A stretch of 64,000 bases of DNA from Siniperca chuatsi (Eukaryota; Chordata; Actinopteri; Centrarchiformes; Sinipercidae), in the NCBI RefSeq assembly GCF_020085105.1, contig NC_058045.1, forward strand, positions 11,417,833 through 11,481,832. The letters are read 5' to 3'. Position numbers and translations under genes: made by a program. Positions within the stretch are counted from its first letter, which is position 1, and the number at the start of each line of letters is the position of its first letter. This document shows, in pieces, positions 30,033 to 47,837 of the stretch. The notes under the pieces are model-generated. The model made no database searches, was not told where the DNA came from, and saw nothing but the letters and a program-made list of their open reading frames with translations.

Positions 30033-33000
30033 TCAGATTCGTATATGGAAGGTACTAGAGTGACAAAAAGAGACAATGTGAGGGACCAGCATTGAAACAG
30101 TCGTAGTCATTGTGCATGTAAACATACTGACTTACTTTATATGTGAGTATAAACTCACAGGAATCAGGAATAGATGTGTTGCATATTTCAGTGGGGACAG
30201 ACAGTGGTGAGGCCATTTGCATATAAATGAATGGGCCGAGTGGTGGCTCAGGATTAAAGTGATGCTGTTAGCCTGACAGTTAAGTGATGAAAATGATTAC
30301 CAGCCATCTGGGTAATGAAAACTGTAAGTAACCAAGGACGCACAGATCACAGTGCTGCAGCATGAAGGGTGATGCATGTATTGCCTGAAATTTGCATGCC
30401 ATAGCACACGGTACAGGAACAAACCACAGTGTATTAATATCATATTAAAATATAATTTGTCTTAAGTGCGGTACCTTAAAAAGTCAGGAGCCCTAGATAT
30501 CATATTTTCAAAGTCAGCAAAGGAGAGTTTGTTGTCTCCGTCTAAATCCGCCTCCTCGATGGCTTTCTCACACACCAGCACCACCTCTTCAGGAGTCAAC
30601 TCCTCCTTCGTCAGCTTATTTAGAGTCTTTTCCAGGTCCTCTTTACACAGGTAATTATCCACATTGAAATCTGTGGGCAACAGGGATTTATAGCAAATAA
30701 TCACAAATTTTAATTTTATTGTTCTGGGAAATTTGAAAAACTATGAATGTTTTAGAAATTCGTCATTACCGTATATTTTGAAAGCATATATGGCCTTGAG
30801 TTCCCTAGGAGCCATTTCACTGAGGACTGAGAACATGTCCACAAATTCATTGAAGCTGAGATTCCCCATCCCGTCCTCTGAGAAAGACTCTACAATCCTG
30901 CTGCGGAATGGGTTTTCCTACAGATGAAGGGGATAACAACATTTGCATACATAAATTGCGAATGTTGATTCACATTAATGTAAATGTAAGATTCATTGAA
31001 ATATATGCCATGTGGTGTGGATAAGAAAAAAAATATTTAAAAAATACCCTGAAGGAACTATAGGTTTTATGACCTTTTGTTTTTACATGCTGTCAGTTTC
31101 ACATATGAGCTGCAGAGGTATAAACCGGTAGGTGTATTCTGCTGATCACAGGGTTCAGCTGAAAAGGCTGACTCTAGCTCTTTGCTGCTATTGTGAAGCC
31201 AATATTTTCTCCTCTGTTGCTCAACCATAAGTTTCTACTAGAGATTTTATATTCCAGGTAATCAGCTGATTTGACACACTTTGTAATAAATTCACACTGA
31301 AGGGGAGGCCATCAAAAGATACTTGGAATCTCACTAATTCTATACTTGTAAGCAATATAAGTACAGCTGATGTCCGGAGGGCGGTTAGCATGTTTGAGCC
31401 CGATATAAGCTCAGCAAAGGAAGCTGCATCAGCCATCTAAAGCAATGCCATTTTAACTGCATATCCTAAGATATGTCAGTGCAGCCTAAATCAGTCCAGT
31501 CGAGTCAACACAATTCATTAAAACTGAGTAGGAAATGTATTTATAAAGCTGTAGAGGACTTTGAGTTACTGTGTATTATCTAGGCCTTATCAATCCTGCC
31601 TTCAGTGGTCTCCATCTTCCTCCTGCCATCCTTAAAGGCCCTGCAATCATGTGACAGTTTAACAGACAAGGGCCAATTATGCCCAGAGCAAGGACACACT
31701 ATATGTGTCTGTTAAACCCTTGGTGCATAAGGACTCCATATAAAATTGTGTGTGTACTTGTGTCTGGTGTGTAGGAGAAAAGTGGAGGTAAATGCGGCTG
31801 TAATTGTATGCAACATACCATTTCAAAAATTTCTGGACATTCTTTTCAAATGGCAGGTGCTTAAAAATAGGAGGGAATGCATCTGTCAGGATAAAAGGGC
31901 TGAGCGTTTCATGGCACATTAACTTTCATAAGCTCACAGAATATGGTGTCATCCAATCAGATCAGTGATGATGACGGTTAGAAATCAATTTTGTCCTCTG
32001 AAAGAGAGTGTGTATTGATTAGGTGTCTGCCCACATGAGCAGTGGGTGCCACGTTTGTTTTAGAGTGTCCTTACAGCACAATTCAATATAAGAAAACACA
32101 ATACCAGTACACGCTGCTGGTGAAAAACAAAGTACAGGGAAAAAGAGGCTGATCCTTTAGGAAAGAGTCGCGACACGGGACTCATCATATTTGAGGTACT
32201 GTAAAGAAGGATTTTTTTTTACCTTTAACTCTGGCATGTTGACTATTAAGGCTAAAGGCAGTTTACAATCAGGATCATTGGTGTAGTCCATTGGTACAAG
32301 ATGTGGAGCCAACTCATGGTATCTGCCGTGCAACCTAGAATAAAAAATAAAAACACTTTTTAAACAATTGTATTCCTTTTCATGTTTCTGAGTTACTGCC
32401 ATTTAGAAAAGAAATAATGTAATGATTACTAAAAAACAAACTTTGATCTTTACTCAACATAAACACCTGAAACTTTGAGAAATTTGTGGCACAACTGATT
32501 TAATGAGATGATGTAATAAGCTATTGAATAGCAATATACCAATTATGGAATGGACAAATAGAAACTAAATGAATCAAAGATGGTGGAAAAAACATGGAAT
32601 AAAAAAACAGAACAATCAAATCATTCTTTAAAAACTGTTATTCCTCTTTTTAACCTTCCTCTCTTTCTCTCTCCTGTCCTTCTCTTATCTTGCGGTGTGA
32701 AAACTTTTATGTCTTTCATTATTGAGAATAATGTCAAACTGCACGGAGGCTGTATGAATAATAAACACATGATGTCGGGAAAGTCAGTGCTTATCTACAT
32801 CCCCCCTTTCACTCTGTCCTTTGACTAATCCTGTCATGTCATACCTTCGTTTCCAGCGCAGAGCCATTTATCAGCAGGGACACTGGTCTTAGAGAACAAA
32901 CTCATTACAATTAAATTAGATAAACCTGTCAAAATGATGGAGTTTCATTGGTACAGCAAATGAATGGGTAAACCTGCAGTTATAATGCACCATGACCCTT

Positions 33001-36000
33001 GAAAGTGTCGTACAGCTTCTCCAAATTTGATGATGTCAGTAGGCCTATTGATATTAGGTTTCATTCCCAAAACTACTGCACATTTGAAGATACAAAAACA
33101 CAGAAATGTTATAATCTAGTGTTAATGTTAAGATATGACGTAAGGCTAGTGACCTTATGACCATCAGTGATAACCTGCTTCTTTGATGTTACATAACTGT
33201 GCTGTAACCATTGCAGCTGGGGACAGAAACAATGAGTGTTTTATGAAGGTCATAAAGTGTAGGACCCAATTACGCCCTCTGCTGATTGTCAATTTTGTTT
33301 CCAGTTCACTGATAGTTTGGAATCAAAGTTAATTCAATATCACTGAGGAGGTACATGCACACTATCTGTTAATAAGTGAAAACTGAGAGAAAAATACAAA
33401 TATTTGGCTTTGTTGGAAAGAAAAAAGCAGCATAATTGGGTGCTTTTTATACATATTTTCAACAAAAACAAACCTGTCTTTTTAAGCATACTGTGACCAA
33501 TTCAGTAATATGGTGGGGTGGGTATGGCTTTTGTTTTAATGTAAGGAACTAAGTTACACCCTAAAGCTGATTTTATCACTTCTGCTTTACAAATCAAAAA
33601 TGTAGGATCAAAGAAGCATGTTGTGCAATCTGTTGAATTTTAATCCTTCATTAATTCTTGATAGTTTGTGTAATTTTAGATGCAATTTTTAGCACAGGAC
33701 ACAAATACCTGCAATGTCTTCTTGTTAGAGAAATAATTTCAAAAACAGCGTTTACTGCACATTGGAGTATGGGCAAATCAGACCCAAAATTCCTGCATGC
33801 CTGGAATCACACAACTGACATCATTATCTAATGTTACACTGCAACTTTCTTGAGTATCAGCATTTAATTACTTTAAGTAGCTGCTTATCTTCCAACATCT
33901 AGGACCACTGACACAAGACACTGAAACGTGAGCGTCACTGGTCAATTCCATTAAAAAGGTGGTGAGTGACAGGAGGAGAGAAATGAGTCATGCCACCCAA
34001 TGAGTCATGATACCTCGTGCAATCACTAAGAGTAGATTCATATTTATTTCATTTTTTAAGTGTTGAGGTTGCACATGTCGAAAAGAGGTAGAAATGCGAC
34101 ACTTCATTGGGTGGCACTGAAAACAACACCACAGTCAAAAGGTCAACATGACTTTCATAGGTTTGGGTAACATACTGACACCGCTGCAGGACAGAACCTT
34201 CCAGATCTTCATTGACAAAAACCTGATTTTTTTTACTTATCACACGTACCAGCAGTCTCCATGAACAATAAATGCACATGCTGTGCCATTCACAGATGTA
34301 ATTACATGTGTCTGGATTGGCTGTTATGCTGCAGCCTGTTTATATTTGCTGAGATGTTTAGCTGATGTGGCGATATAAGAAGAATTAATGGGTTGGATGA
34401 GAGGATCATTTAGGATGTCAGTCTCTAAAAGGAAATTTAGTAGCCACTAAAAGATAAATGGCAGTATCCTAATTCTATATAATAAATGTCCGTGTTCATT
34501 ACTTTTACAATTCTACTGTTATCTTAAGGCTGCAAGTCAGATGATATTATCAGAATTACAATGTACTTCTGATACAAAGTATTTTTTATCTTCCCCTTTT
34601 TGACCAGTGTCCAAATATTACACATTTCAGCCAATGAAATCAAGTTCAGCATTACGTTTCCCAAGTGGGAAGCAGTCTGCTCTGAGGACTTGGCATGGCT
34701 CACACATGTGAGACACTTTTAATGCCTTCAACAGGAGCCAAATGCAGCCTGAAGTAGTAATCTATTTTTATACAGTCCCTTGTAATGAAAGTATGGTTTG
34801 TGATTTCACATACAGTATTACATGCCTAGCAAAAATCAGTGTCCACTTAAAGCACATCTTAACAACAGTGCATAGAACAAGCAGGGAAATAAAAGTCAGT
34901 CTCAGTACATTTTGGTAACATTATGATGTGTATAATTTTATGGTTAGATCAGGTGGTTTACAACTGATCTACAGTACATTACTGTGAGCAATGCATCAGA
35001 ATCAAACAGTTGATAAAACTCTTACCGCAGAATTTCTTTGCGGGTAAAAAACGTACAGTCCTGCAATGAGAAAAAAACAGCATGTCAAAACACAAGTATG
35101 AGATATACTTAAGTTTGATAAAGGACTGTAGTGTATGACAAATTAAATATTTGCATTTTCTATAAAAGGCCTAAAAACACTCTCAATGACACATCTGTGA
35201 GTCATACAAAATAACATTACTGTTCCTCTGTGTGAACAACCCACTGTGAGCGCTTGTCGAGGTGTCTGGTGTCTCTAAAATGATGATGTGTGTGGGTGTT
35301 GTCACCTGCCACTTGCAATAGGAATGCTGAGGCAGGGGAACATGATCTGCTGCTGTCTGACATGCATGTGTTGGCACCTGTTTTATACAGTCTATGGTTG
35401 GCACACACATTATCCAACAGCCCTACTGGGGTATTTAATTTACATCTTCCCTTATATCCATTCTGTCTGAGCTGTGCTCCTGAGTGTGAGAAGTCAGCTG
35501 AGCTCTACAGACAATGTGATTAACAAAAACACAGCTTTCCTGGGAAAACCTCTTCACTGTTGCATCCACTCGAGTCAAAACAGGCCTACTGAAGATATTT
35601 GTGTAATGATAATTGTGTGTGAGTGTATGTAAAGCAATATCTATCATACTCATCTACTAGTCTTCATCATGTTAGATTACACTGTAAGTAAAGCCTACAC
35701 ATAGAAAAAGTAGTAAAGTGGTGTTGGTGAACAATCAAAACACTCAAGCTCAGTCAGTTGATGTCGAATTGGGTGTTATATCTTAACTATTTGATCCTAA
35801 AAATATATAAAATGTATTGATAGGCTACCCAAGAGGGAAAATACTTACTAAGGCAAACAGAAAGCAACAGGATTCTAATAAGGGTTTTTAAAGAGTAGCC
35901 GGAGTAACCAGAGAGACTCTTGAGAACTAAACTGTCTCCTGCGAGTAGAGTTTCACAGCATATCACACTGGCTTGGCATCAATTATTAAGTCCACACGTA

Positions 36001-36703
36001 ATCACATGATAAACCTGTGCACATGAAGATGTGTTTCTTCACAGGAAAACCTGGATTATTGTTACAGGGAACAAAAGGCCAGATCTTCTCAGATGGTGGC
36101 ATAACGAACACAAGATCTTCAAGTTTGAAATGAAATCAGAACATTGTGCTATCACCTATCAGGACCATGTAAATATTTAAACAGTGGCGTTATAACTGAC
36201 CACACTTTCGTAGGAAATTGATTATTGCCTATCATTATTTGATTAGGACCAGGACCACCTTGCATTAGATTGAGGTCAAGTAGTCTATATGATCAATACT
36301 GGACACATTTGCTTTTCTCTCTATTTCACTCAATGTTCAGTGCTTTTTAGTTCACCCATTAAATCCAAGACACACGGGGTTCCACTGTCAGGAGTGACTA
36401 GTCAATATTAGATAATAGATTAAAAAGATAAATGATGATGCATGCATTACAATGCTGTATAAGCACAGTTCTTTACTTATGGGCTGCTCCACCTTTTACT
36501 CCACTTTTTTCCTGAATGAAGTGAAATAAACTCAAGGTCTAAACTGAAGATCACTATTTACGATTACAGGACGTTCTTTCACGCTTTAACATGATTTTTC
36601 TTGGACGCATGTTATCCTGCATGCTGCAGGTAGACACGGTGTGCAAGCTTACCTGGTAGGCATCAAGTTGCTCGTCAGTAAATATTGTTTGCTTATTACC
36701 CAT
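30033..36703 (-). CDS. cib2: Calcium and integrin-binding family member 2
   Basis: Six coding exons chain in frame: 36703-36653, 35060-35026, 32334-32223, 30917-30770, 30670-30475, 30054-30033, giving 187 residues, the same as human CIB2. The protein starts [17 protein letters not shown], with glycine 2 in an N-myristoylation context. It has the EF-hand array of the family: a degenerate hand around [18 protein letters not shown] and two canonical loops, [12 protein letters not shown] and [14 protein letters not shown]. It ends PDFLSTFHIRI, where the last six residues come from a 22-base exon that would be missed without splice analysis. CIB2 binds calcium and integrin tails and is a subunit of the hair-cell mechanotransduction complex. 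Intron 1 and intron 2 are 1.6 and 2.7 kb and hold no recognisable elements. Confidence 0.97.
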
Positions 36704-38157
36704 CTTAATCAAAACATTTGTTGTTTGTAGACATTCACAGTACTGAACGTCCGACGCCTTATCTCAATGAAAGACATTTACGGGGTCCTCGGAGACAAAG
36801 TCTCCGCACAGGAAGTATCGACGACGTTGCAAACTCTTAAAAATGGTCGTTGTTGTTGTCCTTACAGGAGATGTCCGCCATGACTGCAAAACGTAGAGGA
36901 TGCATATAAACATGAACAATGTAGTAGGAAAAGTAAAAGACCAATTTCCAGTTGTGTCGGGCCAGTGGAGGTTGTCTGCGGAGTCCAAGAACTGCAAACT
37001 GATCTGCTTATCTCTTTAAGCACCCAGCTGCTCTCCCGGAGTCAAGACAAACCAATGGGACCTCAGGTAAATAAATAAATAAACGTGAGTACAACCTGCT
37101 GTTAATGAAAATGCTGCCTTAACTAGATTGTGGGGCTGCTTAATGTTGATAAAACTGATAGGACCCCCGAAATCATATGTAGGCCTAATTTAATGCTCCA
37201 GCTTTTTTGTGTGTGTGTATGCCAGTTGTACATGCCAACAACTTCTTTATTTTGAAGAAAAGAGGGGTGTAATGTGCAGTGGTGTAAAATGTAGTAAATT
37301 ATTATTTATGCATTGACATGTAATCAGTATTTTAATGATTCATGGTGAAGCTAAGATTTATGCAAATGTATGTACACTTTATATACTTTTGGGTCATTTG
37401 ATAATGCCTCATTTTATAAATGTATCATATGTTTTGTTTATAAACTCTTAATCTAATAAAGTATGGTAACTTTAGATGTAGTGGAGTATAATATTTCCAC
37501 CTGAAAAGTTAATGAAGCATAAGTATAAAAGTACAATATTTCCTTCTGAAATGTAGCGGAATGGAAGCATCAAATGGAAAAACTCAAAGTGCAAGTACTG
37601 ACTATTTTGTACTGATGTGCCTTAGCTGAGTAAATGAATTATTTCCCATCATTGGTAATGTGTACTGGCAATAACACAACCCTAAAAAGATGTCTGATTC
37701 TGGAACCCAGACACTTTCCTTCAATCAATATTCCATATTCCAAATTCAGAGTTAACTCCCACAGATCCACTACAAAACCCCATAGAGGTCATTGCTGTGG
37801 CAAGAACAAAACTTTTAATTGAAACATAACCTGTTGCTGCACGGAAGCAACAACTAACAAATACTGGAACAAATTTTCCAGCCACGTCTTCATCTTCCAG
37901 CGCCCTCTAACACATTGTGTTGCCTCTGTCTTTGCTTTATGCTATGCTGGACTGCAGAGACTGAAGTCCGTCTCATCCACCTGCATGCGTGCTACTGCAG
38001 CACAGCAGTACAGTGAGCGTGTCCTGACTGCACCCCAGGACAGATGCCAGTTTCACATTTCCCCAAAATAACCACTGCGTTGCCTTCCCACTACATCGGT
38101 TAAAACCATCGATTTTGCTTGCGATAGGTAGCTTTCTAAGTAGCAAAGTTGCCCACG
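36704..38157. other. Divergent intergenic region, cib2 / lrrc61
   Basis: Only 1.45 kb separates the cib2 and lrrc61 start codons, so both promoters lie here. A degenerate MITE occupies 37276-37655. I see no TATA box close to either start codon. Confidence 0.5.
37276..37655 (-). mobile_element. Degenerate MITE copy between cib2 and lrrc61
   Basis: Ends resemble the CAGTGGTGGAA-type termini: CAGTGGTGTAAAATG on the left and TTCCCATCATTG on the right. Inside, AAGTACAATATTTCCTTCTG and AAATGTAGCGGAATGGAAGC match the reverse complement of the full copy at 56228-56760. Many substitutions indicate age. Confidence 0.6.
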
Positions 38158-40874
38158 ATGGACTGTAAGCGAGATAAAGACCAAGGTAAGTTGTGATGGA
38201 TAGCTTGTTGCTACGTCGCCATGCTAGCCACTAGCGGCTAGCTGTGGCTTTAAGCTAAGCTGTAGCTAACAACGTATCGTCCGTTACACAACATTTTACG
38301 TGTGTCATCATCAGAGAAAAAATGAACAATTACCATTTCATTGAATAACCCACCCACTTTCATCCGGCTGAATCATTCTCATGAAATCACGCAGCCGCTG
38401 CCTCACGACGCTCATAACAAAGATACAGGTAGCTACCAACATTAGCTAAAAACATTTACTGGTGGCTGACTGTCAAGCTAAGCTATACGCCATCACTTTT
38501 ATTTCTGCAGGTGTTAACAGATGCAAGATATGTGTTTGGTGGCCCTACTTACCCCACCCACGACCGTTTCCCCCATTTTGTAGTGGTGTTGTAGTACCCT
38601 GTCTGCCAGTCCTTATATAATTTACATATAAAGTAAATAATGTTACAGGATGAAATGGAAAAAATAGATACATTATTTCTAATTAACCTTTTCTTTCAGT
38701 GACGCTGTTCTCCTCGGGGAATCAGTGTTCCGTTTGTGCCGGCTCATGAAAGAGTATTCATGTGTAGTTAGAGTTATTCTGCCTTAGGAAATTAAACCAA
38801 ATATAACTTTCTCCGTGGTTATTCATGCATGAAGCTGGCGAGCTAATACCATCACAGACAAGGCTCAGAACAGCACACCCTTTTCTCTGGAGCTGGCAGA
38901 GGTAAAGCTCAGTGTGCTGCCAGATATGAAATTCATGGTCTGCTTGAATTAGTATTTACTGCTTAGAGATGATTGCATGGGTTATGTGATTGTTCCACTA
39001 TAAAACAGAACAGACATAATGCTTCCAGCGTTCTCCTTTTGCGGAGCTGACTCACAAATAAGGAGTCTGTTATTGTGTTGCATATGTAAGAATAGAAATT
39101 GTTATGTGGCAGTCTTATTTCTCTTGGATTATTTCAGATGCAGACCATGAGAAGATAACTGCTGTGCTGCTCAAGTCACGTACAGGAGAATTTGATTTGG
39201 AGTCAATACTGTTTCTCAAATTGAGAGGTCTTGGTAAGATTTATTTAATATTTCACTATTTAAGCCTTCAAAAATACCATTATTGTTTATGATTATGGTT
39301 ATGATTAATTGTATGTCTTACAGGAACACATGATCTTGGCTGCATTGGGGAATGTATAAATTTGGAGAGACTGGACCTCTCTGGAAATAACATCACAAAT
39401 TTAGCACCTCTAGCATCTCTTCGGCTTCTTTCTGTTCTCAATTTGTCTGCCAACAGGATTTCCAGTTTAGGTAAGATTTCAGGAGCAATATATTCTATAT
39501 TACCGTGCTGTATATTCACTTATGAAGGCAGTCTCTATCATGAGTAGAATTTTCATTTTTTAATGTTATGTCATATTTTAATGTTATTGCTTTTGTAATT
39601 TTAGAGCCCCTGCGCAGTTGTGACAGTTTACAGAACTTAAACGTGGCTGGTAATATCATATCCAGGTATCACTATATAACCACTGACCAAATGTTTAACC
39701 TAGAAGAAAAAGAATGTGAATGTATCACTAATTACAATGTTAATTACATAGTATACAAACAATTAAATGTCATTGATGTTAAACATAAAATTATTTAGCT
39801 ACTAGTAATTGTATTTTTAAGAGCAATATTCTGAATTGGTTGTGTAAAATCATCTCTTATCTGTTTTGTTTTTCAACAGCATTGAGAACCTACACTGCCT
39901 TCAGTCTTTGAGAAAGCTAGAAAATATACGTTTTAAAGACAACACTTACAATTACACTAATCCAGGTATTTTTATTTATTTATTTGAAAACAGTCCAGTG
40001 GATGGAAAATCTTGATAAGCGAGCTCACAATTACTTTCTCTATGTCAGTGTGCAGGAACGTAGCATATAGAACCATAGTTCTTGAGATGTTCCCCAACAT
40101 CAAAGTGCTGGATGGTAAGATATATTTTCTTTTCTTTTAGTCTTTTACATAACATTACCTCTTAGACTATTTTAAATGTGTCCCTGGATTTGGAGATCCT
40201 TTTAAAAAAGAAAAATTGTTTAAATTGTAGGTGAAAGAGTGGTCGGACGTGGGAGTGACTTGTACCAATTATGCAAAGACATTGATGATACCATCAAAGG
40301 TACATTTGTCAACTATTATGTTATTGTATCATGACTGGTATCTGGATATTTCACTCCATTCATCAGATTAAGTTCAGTTGTTGGACGTAGTATTTATCTT
40401 ACATACACAATCTTCCAATAGTAGTTGTCTTTACCCCTGCTTGAATAAACGTTTTCTTGTTCAAGTAAAATATTACCGAACTGTTTTTCTTTCTCTAAAT
40501 GTTTAGCTGGTTTATACAAGAATGGACAGCTTGTTGAACATCCTGATTGCAAACCATGGGTGGATGACAGTTACTGGGAGATAAAGAGATCAAACAATGC
40601 CATTATCGAAGAAGCATACAAACAGTTTAACGGTAAGAGGTTCTCTGCAGGGCCATATTTATTAAAGGAAGGTGTTGCATGTGATCTAACCACTTGTCAA
40701 CTCAACTATGTTGTGTTTACAGTGCAGTATCCTATATAATCCTTGCCCTCCATTTCTTTTTCTACAGATGTTCTTCATGAATGCAGACTCCTCAACAACA
40801 GAGCCACTCATGTAATTTCGCAAACTGAAAGATCTATGAGCCTGAAGAAGCAGCCAAAGCAGTATGCCATCTGA
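38158..40874 (+). CDS. lrrc61: Leucine-rich repeat-containing protein 61
   Basis: Nine coding exons chain in frame: 38158-38185, 39138-39233, 39324-39470, 39605-39665, 39880-39965, 40049-40114, 40231-40299, 40507-40632, 40768-40874, giving 261 residues (human LRRC61 about 259). Three leucine-rich repeats are clear (LERLDLSGNNITNL, LSVLNLSANRISSL, LQNLNVAGNIISSI), then a cap-like segment ending MFPNIKVLDGERVVGRGSD. The tail DLYQLCKDIDD, PWVDDSYWE and EEAYKQFNDVLHECRLLNNR matches LRRC61 specifically rather than other short LRR proteins. Such proteins are protein-interaction scaffolds, and no precise function is established that I know of. The start is the only ATG in the 28-base first coding exon. 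Human LRRC61 is on chromosome 7, so this position is unusual. Confidence 0.9.
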
Positions 40875-42460
40875 GTTGGGCTATTTTGAACACCTTTGTG
40901 TGCAACATTTAGCAACTTTTTGTTGTATGGTCAACCATGGCTAATGTACTGTAGGTTTCTCAAATTTCTAAGCTTCACCCAAATGCTTGATAAGTATCAT
41001 CGCCAGACACACATGCTCTGTGTTGCAGTGTGAGGCATTTGTTGAAATTGCATCGCATCCTATGCATTGGGTAACTGACGATACATGTAAGTGGTTTGAA
41101 AACCTTTATCCATACTGAAACCTTTCAGTTTGGTTCAAAGATGTCTTTACTTGCACAGTGTGCATTTTGTACCATGTTGTAGCCTGCATTTATGCTGAGA
41201 GCTATGCTGCTTAAGAATTTCTATAGGTTTAAGTAATTAAGAGCTTTTTTCCATTTTGCATTGCTGGATAATTTTGGGAGTTACTGTGTCCCATGCTGTA
41301 TGCTTTCTTTGTAAGTTGAACTTTTGCAAAACGTGATTGAATGATTGTTTCAGTTGTTTCTACTTGTTTTATACCATAAAGTTTATTATGTGTACATTCA
41401 ACTTGTGGAAAATACTATGCTTATAAAGGTGTACTTCACATGTTTGATTTTTACTCGTATCTACAAAGTCTACTTTGGGACAACTGACACATACATACTA
41501 TATACACTGTTTGCACATCCGGAGACAAAGAACATGTGTATTAATGATGTGGCTTAAGGAAAGTCACCCATGGTGGAATTTGTCAACTCTCAGAAGCAGT
41601 CCACTGGCGCCACTTGCTGGTGGTAACCATCCAGCAAAACTGTCTGAATCAGAATTAGCTTTATTGGCAAAGTATGTGTACACACAAGGGATTTGACTTA
41701 ACAGAACTATTATACAAGTAGGTGAAACAATAGGTGCATATGTAAAAAGCAACAATGACCAACATACAATGCCTATTTACAAGTCAATTGTTTCTGTAAA
41801 TTGTAAACAAATACAAATGCAAAGGAATAAATATTGAGCAGGTAATGTAATAGATTACTTTATATACATGAAGTGGGTGGTTATGCACAGTATACATGTC
41901 TGTATACAGTATACAGCGTGCAGGATTTATATTTGACAATGATGGATGATACAATGCATGTAAATGTGGTGCACTCCATGTCCCGGGCCATCCATACTGA
42001 CATACCGACAAACAATATATCGTTAGCCCGTTTATGGTAACAGATATCGTTCTTTTTCCTCTGAGAAGCTTGCATTTAGTTTTTTTTTTTTTTTATTGTG
42101 TGGTATTACCATAGACTGTATAAAATACTCTAGATTATAAATAGAGTCACTTCCCTAAATCTCGGTCCTAATCCCGGAAGACATCCCGAGTAAGAGCAAA
42201 GAGGATCCTGCCTTCAATGTTGCAATAGGTGTAAAATTGGTCAACATTATAGAATAAATTAAAAGAGTGAATAATTGAACGTTACTACTACAAAATAATT
42301 GAAATTCTCATGAATCATGACGTTATCTAATATGTAAAATTATTTAATAAGGGTTTATTTGGGAGTGGGCGGTCGGCGTTCAGAACGGAAATCCGCTTTG
42401 TATTGTGGCTAGCTTGACAAGTGCTGCTCCTGCTGCTGCATCGACCTTGGCTGGTTTAGG
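40875..42460. other. Region between tandem lrrc61 and idh3a
   Basis: This contains the lrrc61 3' UTR, a LINE-tail fragment at 41640-41960, a poly-T run near 42080 and the idh3a promoter. A CCCGGAAG motif near 42173, about 290 bases before the idh3a start, fits an ETS-type (GABP/NRF-2) site often found at mitochondrial genes, but such motifs are common by chance. Confidence 0.45.
41640..41960 (-). mobile_element. LINE/SINE 3' tail fragment
   Basis: TCTGAATCAGAATTAGCTTT followed by ATTGGCAAAGTATGTGTACA and CACAAGGGATTTGACTT is a familiar fish repeat end. Read on the minus strand it finishes in the ATTCTGATTC-type tail of non-LTR elements. The left part is AT-rich and its boundary is approximate. 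No coding part is present. Confidence 0.6.
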
Positions 42461-46815
<4,355 letters not shown>

Positions 46816-47837
46816 AAGAATGCTAAAGGGGCCGTGAGTTAATTGTTAGGGTTTAGATCCCTTTATATCATCATGTCATATTGTATCTGCACATTTTAAA
46901 CCAAAATATGTATTTAAAAAAAAACCTCAGGAGTTTGAGATTCTGAATGTTTTATTTTTTTCTCTGCACACTCCAAAACATTGTCTTAAAACTCTTGACC
47001 AACAGTTACTGTATATGTGATATGCATTTTATTCCTAAACTGTTCAATCTGTGGTGGATATTGTCTCTTTATTGGCTGAATTGTATTATGTATTATAATG
47101 TATTGTGTTTGTGGATATATTTAACATTTATGCAGTTAAAAAAAACACTTGGCTTTAATGATTTAAACATAATTAGAAATCGATAACTTGAAACTTTCAG
47201 ATGTTTTGCGCAAAATCTTTTTTTCATGTTATACTTTTTTTCCTTCTGCAAATATCACGAATGTATAAAATGAATATTACAATGATATCAGAAATGCCAG
47301 ACTTTTTATTCAGTGTTATGCAAACGACTTTTGTGGGTGTCATAAGCCCTCTCATCTGCTTTCATGATGACTCTGTGACCCCTGTGATTAGAATCCTGGT
47401 AAAAGTTATGTTCACGTTTTTGTGAGTTATTATCTGAATTGGTATAAACCATATACTAAATACCACCTAATTTACACAAAATGCAGAGTCAGATCCTGTC
47501 ATGCAAGTAACACGTATGATTTTGAAGCAGTAAAAATAAATTGTTGACTATAGACAAAAATAAATTAGAAACAAATATTTCAGTCTATGACAAGATGCAT
47601 CAAAATGTTGTGACTTTGTAAAATTCTCGGTTTTGTAATAGCAAGTATTATGCACTGCAGTGTATTTAAAACTTAATCTTGGTTTACTCTTAAATATTAA
47701 CAAATTAAATATGGTTCTGCATTCTGTACACAAGACACATAATTAAATTCCATGCATGTCCACAAGAATGATGACATATGCAAGTGTCGTGATTTTCATA
47801 CTAACAGTTAAACAGTCATTTCTCTAGGAACATGACA
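46816..47837. other. Convergent 3' region, idh3a / acsbg1
   Basis: The 1.0 kb between the two stop codons holds both 3' UTRs. A plus-strand AATAAA at 47535-47540 may end idh3a. A clear minus-strand signal for acsbg1 was not seen near its stop, so its 3' end may run into the idh3a UTR. No gene lies here. Confidence 0.5.
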
